Source of the DNA: Rugosimonospora acidiphila
GTDB lineage: Bacteria; Actinomycetota; Actinomycetes; Mycobacteriales; Micromonosporaceae
Assembly: GCF_039543385.1 (NCBI RefSeq)
Contig: NZ_BAABJQ010000018.1
Location: forward strand, 62,001-126,000
Length of the DNA stretch: 64,000 bases
Direction of reading: 5' to 3'
Made by a program: the position numbers and the translations under genes. The stretch's first letter is position 1; every line of letters begins with the position of its first letter. Under the pieces are notes generated by a model. The model did not search any database. It was not told the DNA's origin and saw nothing but the letters and a program-made list of their open reading frames with translations. This document shows positions 17,067 to 24,934 of this stretch, one piece after another.

Positions 17067-17531
17067 ATGACCGCTGACTTCGTCGAGGACGTGCTCGCGG
17101 TGGTCGAGAGCATCCCGCCCGGCCGGGTGATGTCGTACGGGGCGATCGCCGACTACCTCGGTCGGGGCGGCCCGCGCCAGGTGGGCGCCGTGATGGCTCG
17201 GTACGGCGCCGCGGTGCCGTGGTACCGGGTGGTCAACGCGAGCGGGCGCACGCCGCCGGGGCACGAACAGGCCGCGCTGAGCCAGTTGCGGGCCGAGGGC
17301 ACCGCGCTGCGTGGCGATCACGTCAACATGCGCGCCGCCGCCTGGTACCCGGAATCACCCCCGATGACCGAAATTCCGCCGGCCGACGGCGATCGGGCGG
17401 ACGGCGACGATCACGCGGACGGTGATGATCGGGTAGACGGCGATCCGGCCGAGGTGAGTCGGGTCACAGCAGCAGGCCGACGCCGCCGCGACGCGGGTCG
17501 CCGGCGGCGCCCGCCCGTCCCACCGCGCTGA
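17067..17531 (+). CDS. Alkyltransferase-like (ATL) protein with acidic/basic tail
   Basis: The first ~95 residues are the MGMT DNA-binding domain: GRVMSYGAIADYLG, RQVGAVMARYG and then VPWYRVVNASG. In true O6-alkylguanine transferases this site is PCHRV; here Trp replaces the catalytic Cys, the hallmark of ATL proteins, which bind alkylated bases and hand them to nucleotide excision repair rather than repair them. The C-terminal ~50 residues are unusual: an Asp/Gly-rich DGD repeat then an Arg-rich end. The last 68 bases overlap the convergent gamma-glutamyltransferase gene. A GTG 9 bases upstream of the chosen ATG is an alternative start. Confidence 0.83.
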   Translation: MTADFVEDVLAVVESIPPGRVMSYGAIADYLGRGGPRQVGAVMARYGAAVPWYRVVNASGRTPPGHEQAALSQLRAEGTALRGDHVNMRAAAWYPESPPMTEIPPADGDRADGDDHADGDDRVDGDPAEVSRVTAAGRRRRDAGRRRRPPVPPR

Positions 17532-18849
17532 CCGCCCCGAAGAAGTGGCTCACCTGGTCGAACTGGTTGATCTCGTACCCGGCTCCGGCCAGCGCGTCCA
17601 CCTCCGGGTACCCGGCCTCCACGTGTGCCACGTCCCCGATCACATGGAACCGGGGCCGGGCGATGGCCTCGTTCACGCCCACTCCGTCGACCAGCACGTT
17701 GATCAGGGTGTGCACCAGCGCGGTGCGGATCCGGGACGCCCCGGCCGAGCCCGCGGCCAGCGCCAACTCGCCGTCACCGTCGAGCACCACCAGCGGGCAC
17801 ATCATCGAGGACATCCGCTGACCGGGAGCGAGTGCGCCGGTCAACAACTCGCCCTCGCCCAGCATCGAGTTGAGGTGCAGGCCGAGCCCGGGCAGCCACA
17901 CCCCGGAGCCGATGCCCAGCGACAGGGTGACCACGCAGGCGTTCCCGTCGCCGTCCACCACCGAGACGTTCGTGGTATCGCCGATCCGCTGGTGCCCGTA
18001 CTCCCGCAGCGCCCCGGCCAGCGCGCGGACCCGCTCACCGCGGGGCAGTCCGGCGAGCCCGGCCGGCAGCGCCGCGACCGTCGGGATGAGGTTGTTGAGG
18101 TCGTGCCGGCCGAAGATCTGGTATCCGTGCAGGGGAGCCCGCCGCGCCTCGAGATCGCGCACCCGGTACCCGGCCAGGTCGGCCGGCCCCAGAGCGCCGC
18201 CGCCGGCCCGGACCACCTCGACGGTCAGCTTGGCGATCTCGCCCGTGTAGAACGCGTCCGGCCCCTGCTCGGCCAGCATCGTCAGGGCCTGGTCCAGCCC
18301 CGGGTGGTAGAGCAGGTCGCCGCCGGCCAGCAGCCGGCCACCCGGTCGGTAGATCTCGGCCCCGGCCCCGGGCACCAGCGCGGGGAACACGGACATCAGG
18401 GTCAGCGCCTGGGCGGCCGGCAGCACCACGCCGCACCGGGCCAGGTTGATCGCCGGTTCCACCACCCGCGCCCAGGGCAGCCGGCCCCACCGGCCGTGCA
18501 CCGCCGCGGCACCGGCGGGCACGCCGGGAACCGCGACGCTGGCCTCGCCGATCGAGTAGTTCATCGGCAGGCCGCCGAGGAGCACCTCGATCGGCCGCAT
18601 CGGGCCGGGCACGCGGTCGCCGTCCAGCCCCGGCACGGAGCAGAAGAAGTCCAGGCAGTGCACCGTGCGCTGGGTCGCGTCGTAGTAGGTGGCGAAGCCG
18701 CCGCCGCCCAGCCCGGTCAGCACGCTCTCGCTCACGCAGCAGGCCAGCGTCGCGGCGACGGCGGCGTCCGCGGCCGAACCGCCCGCGGCGAGGATGCGCA
18801 GGCCCACCTCGGCGGTTGCCGGATGGCCGGCGGCGACTCCGGCGGGCAC
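17464..18849 (-). CDS. Gamma-glutamyltransferase family protein
   Basis: A 461-residue Ntn-hydrolase of the gamma-glutamyltranspeptidase family. The large-subunit start GVAAGHPATAEVGLRILAAG with SAADAAVAATLA and GLGGGGFATYYD is typical. The autoprocessing nucleophile is the Thr at the start of TNVSVVDGDGNACV after GD. Near the C-terminus the usual substrate-binding SSM motif occurs (RMSSMMCPLVV). No signal peptide is visible, so it may be cytosolic, unlike secreted GGTs. The GTG start has a strong AGGAGG 5 bases upstream; the frame remains open upstream through a palindromic element, which argues against a longer protein. Substrate (glutathione, polyglutamate or other) is unknown. Confidence 0.86.
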   Translation of the reverse strand: MPAGVAAGHPATAEVGLRILAAGGSAADAAVAATLACCVSESVLTGLGGGGFATYYDATQRTVHCLDFFCSVPGLDGDRVPGPMRPIEVLLGGLPMNYSIGEASVAVPGVPAGAAAVHGRWGRLPWARVVEPAINLARCGVVLPAAQALTLMSVFPALVPGAGAEIYRPGGRLLAGGDLLYHPGLDQALTMLAEQGPDAFYTGEIAKLTVEVVRAGGGALGPADLAGYRVRDLEARRAPLHGYQIFGRHDLNNLIPTVAALPAGLAGLPRGERVRALAGALREYGHQRIGDTTNVSVVDGDGNACVVTLSLGIGSGVWLPGLGLHLNSMLGEGELLTGALAPGQRMSSMMCPLVVLDGDGELALAAGSAGASRIRTALVHTLINVLVDGVGVNEAIARPRFHVIGDVAHVEAGYPEVDALAGAGYEINQFDQVSHFFGAVSAVGRAGAAGDPRRGGVGLLL

Positions 18850-18891
18850 GGGTACCTCCTGCGGCCGCGAACTCTGTCGTTCCCGCGTCAG

Positions 18892-18967
18892 GCGGCCGCG
18901 CGGAAGTTCCCGACCGATCTGGCTCGGCGCGTCTGACGCCGCGCAACGACCCAGAGCGGTCGCCGCC
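18892..18967. repeat. Dispersed nested-palindrome element, copy 1
   Basis: Intergenic, between the start regions of the gamma-glutamyltransferase and nuoB. An outer stem (gaccgatctgg at 18912-18922 pairing with ccagagcggtc at 18951-18961, 10 of 11 pairs) encloses an inner hairpin cggcg/cgccg. A second copy lies at 24116-24186 in the same orientation. It could be a REP-like DNA element or a structured RNA. Confidence 0.7.
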
Positions 18968-19181
18968 GCGCTGTCGCAGCACGCCGCGCCGTCGGGAGTG
19001 GGCCGGTTCGGCTGGTCCGCCAGAACGCCGTTGGTCACGCTGCGCAGAGTAGAGGCATCGGCCGAGCGGCGGGGCCCGAATCGGCCGAACGTCGTACGGA
19101 CATCGATGATTCGCGCGGCGGGTGCGCCAACCGGCAGGTTCGCCGTGCTCCGCCCGCCGGCCCGGTCGGTACCCTGGGGCC

Positions 19182-19949
19182 ATGGCGGAACGGCCGAGCA
19201 TCCTGGGAGAGCCGATCCGGTTCGTGCTGAACTGGGGCCGGCGCTACTCGCTGTGGGTCTTCAACTTCGGGCTGGCGTGCTGCGCCATCGAGTTCATCGC
19301 GACCTCGATGGGCCGGCACGACTTCATCCGGCTCGGCGTGATCCCGTTCGCGCACGGGCCGCGCCAGGCCGACCTCATGGTGGTCTCGGGCACCGTCACC
19401 GACAAGATGGCCCCGGCCATCAAGCGCCTCTACGACCAGATGCCCGAGCCCAAGTACGTCATCTCCTTCGGCGCCTGCGCCAACTGCGGCGGCCCGTACT
19501 GGGACTCCTACTCGGTCACCAAGGGTGTCGACCAGCTGATCCCGGTCGACGTCTACGTCCCCGGCTGCCCGCCGCGCCCGGAGGCGCTGTTGCACGGCAT
19601 TCTCCGGCTTCAGGAGCGGATCGCGGCCGAGGGCTCCGGGCCGGGCGGGGTGTCCCGGCCGGACGCGGCGATGGCCGCCCGCGAGGCCGAGGCGGCGGCC
19701 CGCGCCGCCGAGCTCGCCGCGCTCACCGCCCCGCCGGTCCGGCCGCCGCACGACCCGGTGATACCCGAGGGAGTGGTGTGGCACCGGGAGCGGCCGTCCC
19801 GGCCGCCATCGTTGGGCCCCGGCGGCCGGCTGCCGGTCACCGAGCTGTCCGCCGATCGAGCCGGCGCTGGCTCGCCCTTCGGTGACGATGAGACGTTGCC
19901 GCTGCCGCCCGACCGGATTGCTTACCAGCCCCCGTCCAGCGAGGGATGA
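19182..19949 (+). CDS. nuoB: Stand-alone NuoB-like NADH-quinone oxidoreductase 20 kDa subunit
   Basis: A 255-residue protein. The first ~150 residues are a full NuoB domain with the N2 4Fe-4S cluster ligands: FGLACCAIEF (two adjacent Cys), GACANCGG and GCPPRPE. Quinone-site residues around RLGVIPFAHGPRQADLMVVSG are present. The last ~100 residues are a Pro/Ala-rich extension not found in the housekeeping subunit. No other nuo gene is nearby, so this is a second, orphan NuoB, a type seen in several actinobacteria. It may substitute in complex I or serve another electron carrier. ATG start; its 3' end overlaps the convergent HAD gene by 113 bases. Confidence 0.88.
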   Translation: MAERPSILGEPIRFVLNWGRRYSLWVFNFGLACCAIEFIATSMGRHDFIRLGVIPFAHGPRQADLMVVSGTVTDKMAPAIKRLYDQMPEPKYVISFGACANCGGPYWDSYSVTKGVDQLIPVDVYVPGCPPRPEALLHGILRLQERIAAEGSGPGGVSRPDAAMAAREAEAAARAAELAALTAPPVRPPHDPVIPEGVVWHRERPSRPPSLGPGGRLPVTELSADRAGAGSPFGDDETLPLPPDRIAYQPPSSEG

Positions 19950-20670
19950 CGAGCGCGGCGTTGCGCCAGCGGAACCACGCGCCGGCCGCGCCGTCGATCA
20001 GGCCCGGCAACTCGGACAGCGAGGTGATCTCCGGCCCGACCCAGTCGTCGTCCGTGTTGAAGCGCAGATGTCCGACCAGGTCCGGGGCGGCCAGCCGGAT
20101 CGCGGTCATGCCGACGGCCTCGGCGCCGGACAACTCGCGGCTGCCGCCGTCGCCCACGTAGAGGCACTGCCGCGGCCGGACGCCCAACCGCTCGCAGGCC
20201 GCCAGGTACATCAGCGGGTCGGGCTTGGCCGCCGCCAACTCCACCGAGTACACGCAGGTGGACAGCAGCGGGGCCACCGGCAGCGAGGGCAGGAACACCG
20301 GCAGCTCGTGGCAGCAGTCGCTGACCACGCCGGTCAGCAGGCCGCGCTGGCGCAGGTCGGTGAGGACCGGCACGGCCTCGGGCCGCAGCCGGGTGTCCGC
20401 CCGCACCGCGGCCACCCGGGCGACCACGCACGCCGCGAGCTGCTCCTCGCTCGGAGAGCCCCCGGCGTCGAGGGCGACCCGGCGCAGCGCCTCGATTGGC
20501 GGCCCGTAACCGCCCCGGGCCCGGACCGGGAAGGACCGGTTGAGTTCGGTGTTGAAGGCGGCGGGCGAGCAGCCGAGCCGCCGAGCGATGTATGTGTGAG
20601 CCTCTCCGCGTTCGACCGCGGTGGTGAGCGTGCCGAAGAAATCGAACAAAACGGCTTGGAAGCCCGACAT
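19837..20670 (-). CDS. HAD family hydrolase
   Basis: A 277-residue haloacid-dehalogenase-type phosphatase. Motif I is FDFFGTL: the usual DxDGT nucleophile/acid pair is read as D-F-F-G-T-L, so the second Asp is replaced by Phe, as in dehalogenase-like members. Motif II is TGVVSDC, motif III is around AAAKPDPLMYLAACERLG and motif IV is YVGDGGSRELSGAEAVG. This set suggests a small-molecule phosphatase or dehalogenase-like enzyme; the substrate is unknown. The ATG has GGAGG about 11 bases upstream. The C-terminal ~30 residues are low complexity, antisense to the end of nuoB. Confidence 0.85.
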   Translation of the reverse strand: MSGFQAVLFDFFGTLTTAVERGEAHTYIARRLGCSPAAFNTELNRSFPVRARGGYGPPIEALRRVALDAGGSPSEEQLAACVVARVAAVRADTRLRPEAVPVLTDLRQRGLLTGVVSDCCHELPVFLPSLPVAPLLSTCVYSVELAAAKPDPLMYLAACERLGVRPRQCLYVGDGGSRELSGAEAVGMTAIRLAAPDLVGHLRFNTDDDWVGPEITSLSELPGLIDGAAGAWFRWRNAALVIPRWTGAGKQSGRAAAATSHRHRRASQRRLDRRTAR

Positions 20671-20944
20671 GGCGCGAGGCCCTCCGAGGGGTAGAGAGGG
20701 ACATTCAGTCGGGAACGGCACGACACTATCCGACTTCCGGCCGGTCGCGCATCGTCGGTTCCCCCTATGTTGCCCGTATGCGATCGGCCCCGACCCCGGG
20801 CCCCGTTCGGCCCTCCCGATAACGTGATCGTCTCCCACGTTTGACCGGTTCGGGGCCCCCGCCACGGTGCGATCGGTACAGCGCCCTGCCCTCATCCCGC
20901 GCTACCGACCAGCCGATCCGGCCCGCGTGCGATCATCGGAGACC

Positions 20945-21859
20945 GTGCCACGTCGCCCCTCCGCCATGCTCCCCACGGTCGCCGCGCTTACCGTGGCGGT
21001 GCTGGCGATCTCGTCGTCGGCACCGTTGATCGCGTACGCCGCCGCGCCGGCTCTGGCCATCGCCTTCTGGCGCAACGCCTTCGCCGCGACGGTCCTGGCC
21101 CCGGCGGTCGGCGCGACACGGCGACCGGAGCTGACCAAGCTGGGTTGGCGCGGCGTGCTGGCCTGCGCCCTGGCCGGGGCGGCGCTGGCCGGACATTTCG
21201 GCACCTGGGTGCCGAGCGCGAAGTACACCAGCATCGCCGCCGCCACCGCGCTGGTGGCCACCCAGCCGGTGTGGCAGGGGCTCATCGCCCTGGCGCAGGG
21301 CCGGCGGCTGCCCGGGGTGGTCTGGACGGGCATCGCCGTGGCGATAGCCGGAGCGGTGGTGGCGACCGGGTCCGACTTCGCCACCTCCGGCCGGGCCTTC
21401 ACCGGCGACCTCCTGGCCCTGGCCGGCGGGCTGATGGGCGCCGTGTACACCGCGTTCGGCGAGCGGGTCAGGGCCACCACCAGCACCCTCACCTACACGT
21501 CGATCTGCTACGGCGCCTGCGCGGTGCTGCTGCTGATCGTGTGCGTGGCCGGCGGTGTGCGCCTGCACTCGTACCCGGCCACGACCTGGCTGGCGATCCT
21601 GGCCATGACGGCCGGCCCGCAGCTGCTCGGGCATTCGATGTTCAACTACGCGCTGCAACGAGTGGCGGCGACGACCGTCTCCGTGCTGTTCCTGCTCGAG
21701 GTACCGGGCGCCGCGCTGCTGGGCTGGCTGTGGCTGGGACAGACACCGCGCGGCGGCCAGCTGCCGGGGCTGGGCCTGCTGGTCGTCGGGGTGGCGATAG
21801 TGGTGCTCGGCGCCCGGCGCCTGATGCGGCTCTCGCCCACGCCGCCCGAGGGGGCGTGA
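20945..21859 (+). CDS. EamA/DMT family transporter
   Basis: A 304-residue polytopic membrane protein with ten predicted membrane segments arranged as two five-helix EamA repeats, including the repeat signatures FWRNAFAATVLAP in the first half and AILAMTAGPQLLGHSMFNYAL in the second. Members export amino acids, nucleobases or other metabolites; specificity cannot be read here. The GTG (MPRRPSAMLP) was chosen for GGAG just upstream; the frame is open 78 bases further. Monocistronic by spacing. Confidence 0.88.
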   Translation: MPRRPSAMLPTVAALTVAVLAISSSAPLIAYAAAPALAIAFWRNAFAATVLAPAVGATRRPELTKLGWRGVLACALAGAALAGHFGTWVPSAKYTSIAAATALVATQPVWQGLIALAQGRRLPGVVWTGIAVAIAGAVVATGSDFATSGRAFTGDLLALAGGLMGAVYTAFGERVRATTSTLTYTSICYGACAVLLLIVCVAGGVRLHSYPATTWLAILAMTAGPQLLGHSMFNYALQRVAATTVSVLFLLEVPGAALLGWLWLGQTPRGGQLPGLGLLVVGVAIVVLGARRLMRLSPTPPEGA

Positions 21860-21866
21860 CCGCCGC

Positions 21867-21955
21867 CCCGGCCCGACCTGTCCCGGCCCGACCTGTCCCG
21901 GCCCGACCCGTCCCGGCCCGACCATCCCGGCACGATCATCCCGGCCCGATTGGTC
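21867..21955. repeat. Six degenerate 14-15-bp tandem repeats
   Basis: Units of cccggcccgacctgt, degenerating rightward, fill most of the gap between the EamA transporter and the convergent SDR gene. No gene or hairpin terminator could be made out inside. Confidence 0.75.
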
Positions 21956-21999
21956 GGTTACGGGCCGGTCGGTCACGGGCCGGTTGGGGCGCGGCCGGC

Positions 22000-22893
22000 T
22001 CAGCGAGCCGGGGTGCCGTCCGGGCTGGTGATCGCCTCCTCGCCGGCCAGCCCGACCATCACCTCGCTGACCTCCCACAGCTTCGCCGCCAGGGCGCCGT
22101 CGGCGGCGTGCCGCCTCGGCGGCCGCGCCGACCGGTTCACGTAGTAGGCACCGTTGTCCACCTGGGAGCGTGGCGCCCCGGCCAGCCAGACCATGGTGTC
22201 CGCCCCCTGCTCCGGGGTGCGCAGCAGCGGCGCCACCCGGTAGAAGGTCTCGAACAGCCCGTTGCCCCGGCCGAACCGCGAGCGCACCACCCCGGGGTGG
22301 TACGAGAACGAGAGGATCTCCGACCAGCGGCGCGCCGCCTCGGCCGCGAACAGGATGTTGGCCTGCTTGCTCGCGCCGTACACGGCCATCGCCCGGTACC
22401 GCCCCGAGCAGTCCAGGTCGTCGGCGTCCAGCTGTCCGTACCGGTGAGCCGTGGAGGCGGTGTTGACCACCCGGCCACCGCGCAACTGATCGCGCAGCAG
22501 GTTGGTGAGCAGGAACGGGGACAGGTGGTTGGCCTGGATGGTCACCTCGTGATGGTCCACAGTCAACTGTCTACTGTGCTGCACGCCGCCGGCGTTGTTG
22601 CACAGCACGGCGATCGACGGGTACGCGGAGGCTAGCGCCGTGGCCAGCCGCCGGACGTCCTCGAGCACGCAGAAGTCGCACTGGAACGCCTCCGGTGCCG
22701 CGTCCGGCCGGGCCTCCGCCCGCACCGCGGCGAGAGCGGCGTCGAGCCGGCCGACATCGCGGCCCACCAGCCCGACCCGGGCTCCACGCCGGGCGAATTC
22801 CCGCGCCGCGGCCAGGCCGATGCCCGAGTTCGCTCCGGTTACCACGACTACTTTGCCGGTGAAATCTCCCACAGCTTCGTTTTCGTCGGCCAC
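22000..22893 (-). CDS. Short-chain dehydrogenase/reductase (retinol dehydrogenase-like)
   Basis: A 297-residue NAD(P)-dependent oxidoreductase. Cofactor motif VVVTGANSGIGLAAARE with Arg-rich sequence after the second strand (VGRDVGRLD) suggests NADP(H). The NNAG motif is CNNAGGVQ, the catalytic Ser is in NTASTAHRYG and the Tyr/Lys pair in VYGASKQANILFA. It resembles the WW-domain oxidoreductase/RDH group. The GTG start is divergent from the CoA-ester lyase gene, with only 55 bases between the two starts, so the pair may share a control region. Substrate unknown. Confidence 0.88.
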   Translation of the reverse strand: MADENEAVGDFTGKVVVVTGANSGIGLAAAREFARRGARVGLVGRDVGRLDAALAAVRAEARPDAAPEAFQCDFCVLEDVRRLATALASAYPSIAVLCNNAGGVQHSRQLTVDHHEVTIQANHLSPFLLTNLLRDQLRGGRVVNTASTAHRYGQLDADDLDCSGRYRAMAVYGASKQANILFAAEAARRWSEILSFSYHPGVVRSRFGRGNGLFETFYRVAPLLRTPEQGADTMVWLAGAPRSQVDNGAYYVNRSARPPRRHAADGALAAKLWEVSEVMVGLAGEEAITSPDGTPAR

Positions 22894-22948
22894 GGAGCGA
22901 GGCTACCGTACGCGCAAGTAACCAAACAGCTCTCGAGGAGTCCCTGCG

Positions 22949-23905
22949 ATGGGTGCTGCAGGCCACGCCCGCCGGTCATGCCTGGCCGTGCCGGGTTCCA
23001 ACCCGAAGATGCTCGGCAAGGCTCAGGGCCTGCCCGCCGATCAGGTCTTCCTCGACCTGGAGGACGCGGTCGCGCCGCTGGCCAAGCCGGGGGCGCGCAA
23101 GAACATCGTGGCCGCGCTGCGCGACGGCGACTGGGCCGGCAAGGCCCGGGTGGTGCGGGTCAACGACCTGACCACGCAGTGGACCTACCGCGACGTGCTG
23201 GAGATCGTCGAGGGCGCCGGCGAATTCCTCGACGCCATCATGCTGCCGAAGGTGCAGGAGCCGGCGCACGTGCAGTGGCTCGACCTGACGCTGACCCAGT
23301 TGGAGAAGGCGCTCGGCCTGCCGGTCGGCGGCATCGGCATCGAGGCCCAGATCGAAAACGCCAAGGGGCTGGTCAACGTCGACGCGATCGCCGCCGCGTC
23401 GCCACGCGTCGAGACCATCATCTTCGGGCCGGCCGACTTCATGGCGAGCATCAACATGCGCTCGCTCGCAGTCGGGGCGCTGCACCCGGGCTACCCCGGC
23501 GACCCGTACCACTACATCCTGATGCGCATCCTGATGGCGGCCCGCACCTACGACCTGCAGGCGATTGACGGACCGTACCTGCAGATCCGGGACATCGACG
23601 GGTTCCGCGAGGTGGCGAAGCGGTCGGCCGCGCTGGGCTTCGACGGCAAGTGGGTGCTGCACCCCGACCAGATCGAGGCGGCGAACCAGGTCTACTCGCC
23701 GGACCAGGGGGACTACGACCACGCCGAGCTGATCCTCGACGCCTACGAGTACTGGACCTCGGAGGCGGGCGGCAAGCGCGGCGCGGTGATGCTCGGCGAC
23801 GAGATGATCGATGAGGCGTCCCGCAAGATGGCCCTGGTGATCGCGGCGAAGGGCCGGGCCGCCGGGCTCAGCCGGACCACGACGTTCACCCCGCCGACGG
23901 CCTGA
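22949..23905 (+). CDS. HpcH/HpaI aldolase family CoA-ester lyase (malyl/methylmalyl-CoA lyase-like)
   Basis: A 318-residue TIM-barrel lyase of the citrate lyase beta/malyl-CoA lyase family. Readable features are RRSCLAVPGSNPKMLGKA (CoA-binding Arg), FLDLEDAVAP (metal-binding Glu/Asp), IGIEAQIENAKGLVN (second metal Glu) and FGPADFMASI. In the ethylmalonyl-CoA pathway such an enzyme cleaves beta-methylmalyl-CoA to glyoxylate and propionyl-CoA. The acyl-CoA dehydrogenase and MaoC genes within 8 kb are of the types found beside it in streptomycete ethylmalonyl-CoA clusters, which supports this role; the crotonyl-CoA carboxylase/reductase and mutase genes are not in the window. Confidence 0.85.
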   Translation: MGAAGHARRSCLAVPGSNPKMLGKAQGLPADQVFLDLEDAVAPLAKPGARKNIVAALRDGDWAGKARVVRVNDLTTQWTYRDVLEIVEGAGEFLDAIMLPKVQEPAHVQWLDLTLTQLEKALGLPVGGIGIEAQIENAKGLVNVDAIAAASPRVETIIFGPADFMASINMRSLAVGALHPGYPGDPYHYILMRILMAARTYDLQAIDGPYLQIRDIDGFREVAKRSAALGFDGKWVLHPDQIEAANQVYSPDQGDYDHAELILDAYEYWTSEAGGKRGAVMLGDEMIDEASRKMALVIAAKGRAAGLSRTTTFTPPTA

Positions 23906-23932
23906 GCCCGGTGCCGGGGCTGGCCGGGCCCG

Positions 23933-24034
23933 CGACGCCGGGGCTAGCGACGCCGGGGCTAGCGGCGCCGGGGCTAGCGACGCCGGACTAGCGGCGCCGG
24001 ACTAGCGGCGCCGGACTAGCGGCGCCGGGTTTAG
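23933..24034. repeat. Seven tandem 14-15-bp repeats each carrying CTAG or TTAG
   Basis: Units of cg[a/g]cgccgg(gg)ctag follow one another seven times (three 15-mers, three 14-mers, then one ending tttag). Six contain CTAG, a tetranucleotide normally scarce in such genomes, and several contain ggcgcc. The array lies just after the CoA-ester lyase gene and ends 4 bases before a strong hairpin. Confidence 0.85.
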
Positions 24035-24038
24035 CGGG

Positions 24039-24062
24039 CCCGGGCGGGGCAGCCCGCCCGGG
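24039..24062. terminator. Strong GC hairpin after the CoA-ester lyase gene
   Basis: A perfect 10-bp stem (cccgggcggg / cccgcccggg) with a 4-base loop gcag lies between the convergent CoA-ester lyase and DUF4190 genes. It is suitable as a bidirectional terminator; there is no U-tract. Confidence 0.65.
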
Positions 24063-24115
24063 GCACGGGTACGCCTGGGACGGCGGCCGGGCGCACCACC
24101 TACGCGACCGCGACC

Positions 24116-24186
24116 GCGGCCGCGCCGGTTCCCGACTGGTCTGGCTCGGCGTCTGACGCCGTGCGACGACCCAGACCAGTCGCCCG
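24116..24186. repeat. Dispersed nested-palindrome element, copy 2
   Basis: Same element as at 18892-18967, here with a perfect 11-bp outer stem (gactggtctgg at 24134-24144 with ccagaccagtc at 24171-24181) and an inner 6-bp hairpin cggcgt-ctg-acgccg. One outer pair changes T-A to C-G between copies. Intergenic, between convergent genes. Confidence 0.72.
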
Positions 24187-24212
24187 CCCCCGGTGGGCCG
24201 GCCGCGGGCCGG

Positions 24213-24821
24213 TCAGTTGAGGTCCTGCGTGGACGCCCACCGGAAGAGCCAGATCCAGCCGATCAGCACGAGCACGCCGAGCGCCACCGAGACCCAGCCG
24301 ATGATGATGCCGGCGAGCGCCATCCCGCGACCCGCCTCACCGCGCTGCTTGATCTGGCTCTTGGCGACGTGGCCGAGGATCGCGCCGACGATGCCCAACA
24401 GGCCACCGCCGCCGTAGCAGACGAGGAACACGAGGCCGCCCAGCGAGACGCAGAGCGACGCGATGGCGAGCCCGTTGTTCCGCGCGCCCGCGCCGGGCAT
24501 CGGGTAGCCGGGGTAGGCCGGGTACGTCGGGTAAGCCTGGTAGCCGGGCTGCGGGTACTGCGGCTGGGCGGCCGGGTACCCGGGGGCGGGCTGCTGCGGG
24601 TCGGTCGGGTACGGCGGCTGGGTGGGCTGCGGCGCGCCGGTCGGGTAGCCCGGGTAGGTCGGGTACGCGGGTTGGGTGGGCTGCTGCGCCGGTGCGGCGG
24701 CCGGGGATGCCTGGGCCGGGTCGGACGACACCGTGGCGGGTTGCCCGCTGATCGGGTCGATATAGGTGGGCTGCTCGCCCGCCGGGTCCTGCCAGCCTCC
24801 GGGAGGCGGAGGATAGGTCAT
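24213..24821 (-). CDS. DUF4190 membrane protein with Pro/Tyr-rich tail
   Basis: A 202-residue protein. Residues 1-110 are Pro/Gln/Tyr-rich with PTYPGYP and QPQYPQPGY repeats. Residues ~113-195 form the DUF4190 domain: two membrane segments (ASLCVSLGGLVFLVCYG and IIIGWVSVALGVLVLIGW) joined by a loop with LGHVAKSQIKQRGEAGRGMA. The domain is common in actinobacterial envelope proteins and has no assigned function. ATG start with GGAGA about 8 bases upstream. A short relative of the same type is encoded at 25785. Confidence 0.84.
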   Translation of the reverse strand: MTYPPPPGGWQDPAGEQPTYIDPISGQPATVSSDPAQASPAAAPAQQPTQPAYPTYPGYPTGAPQPTQPPYPTDPQQPAPGYPAAQPQYPQPGYQAYPTYPAYPGYPMPGAGARNNGLAIASLCVSLGGLVFLVCYGGGGLLGIVGAILGHVAKSQIKQRGEAGRGMALAGIIIGWVSVALGVLVLIGWIWLFRWASTQDLN

Positions 24822-24934
24822 CGAAGGTCTCCGTAATCTGAGAGAGGTGTTGATCAGGGTAACCGGCTCTTACGACAAGTGACGCCCGGCGCTGTTCGTT
24901 GCCCGGGTTGCGCGGACCGGGCAGGATCTGCGTA

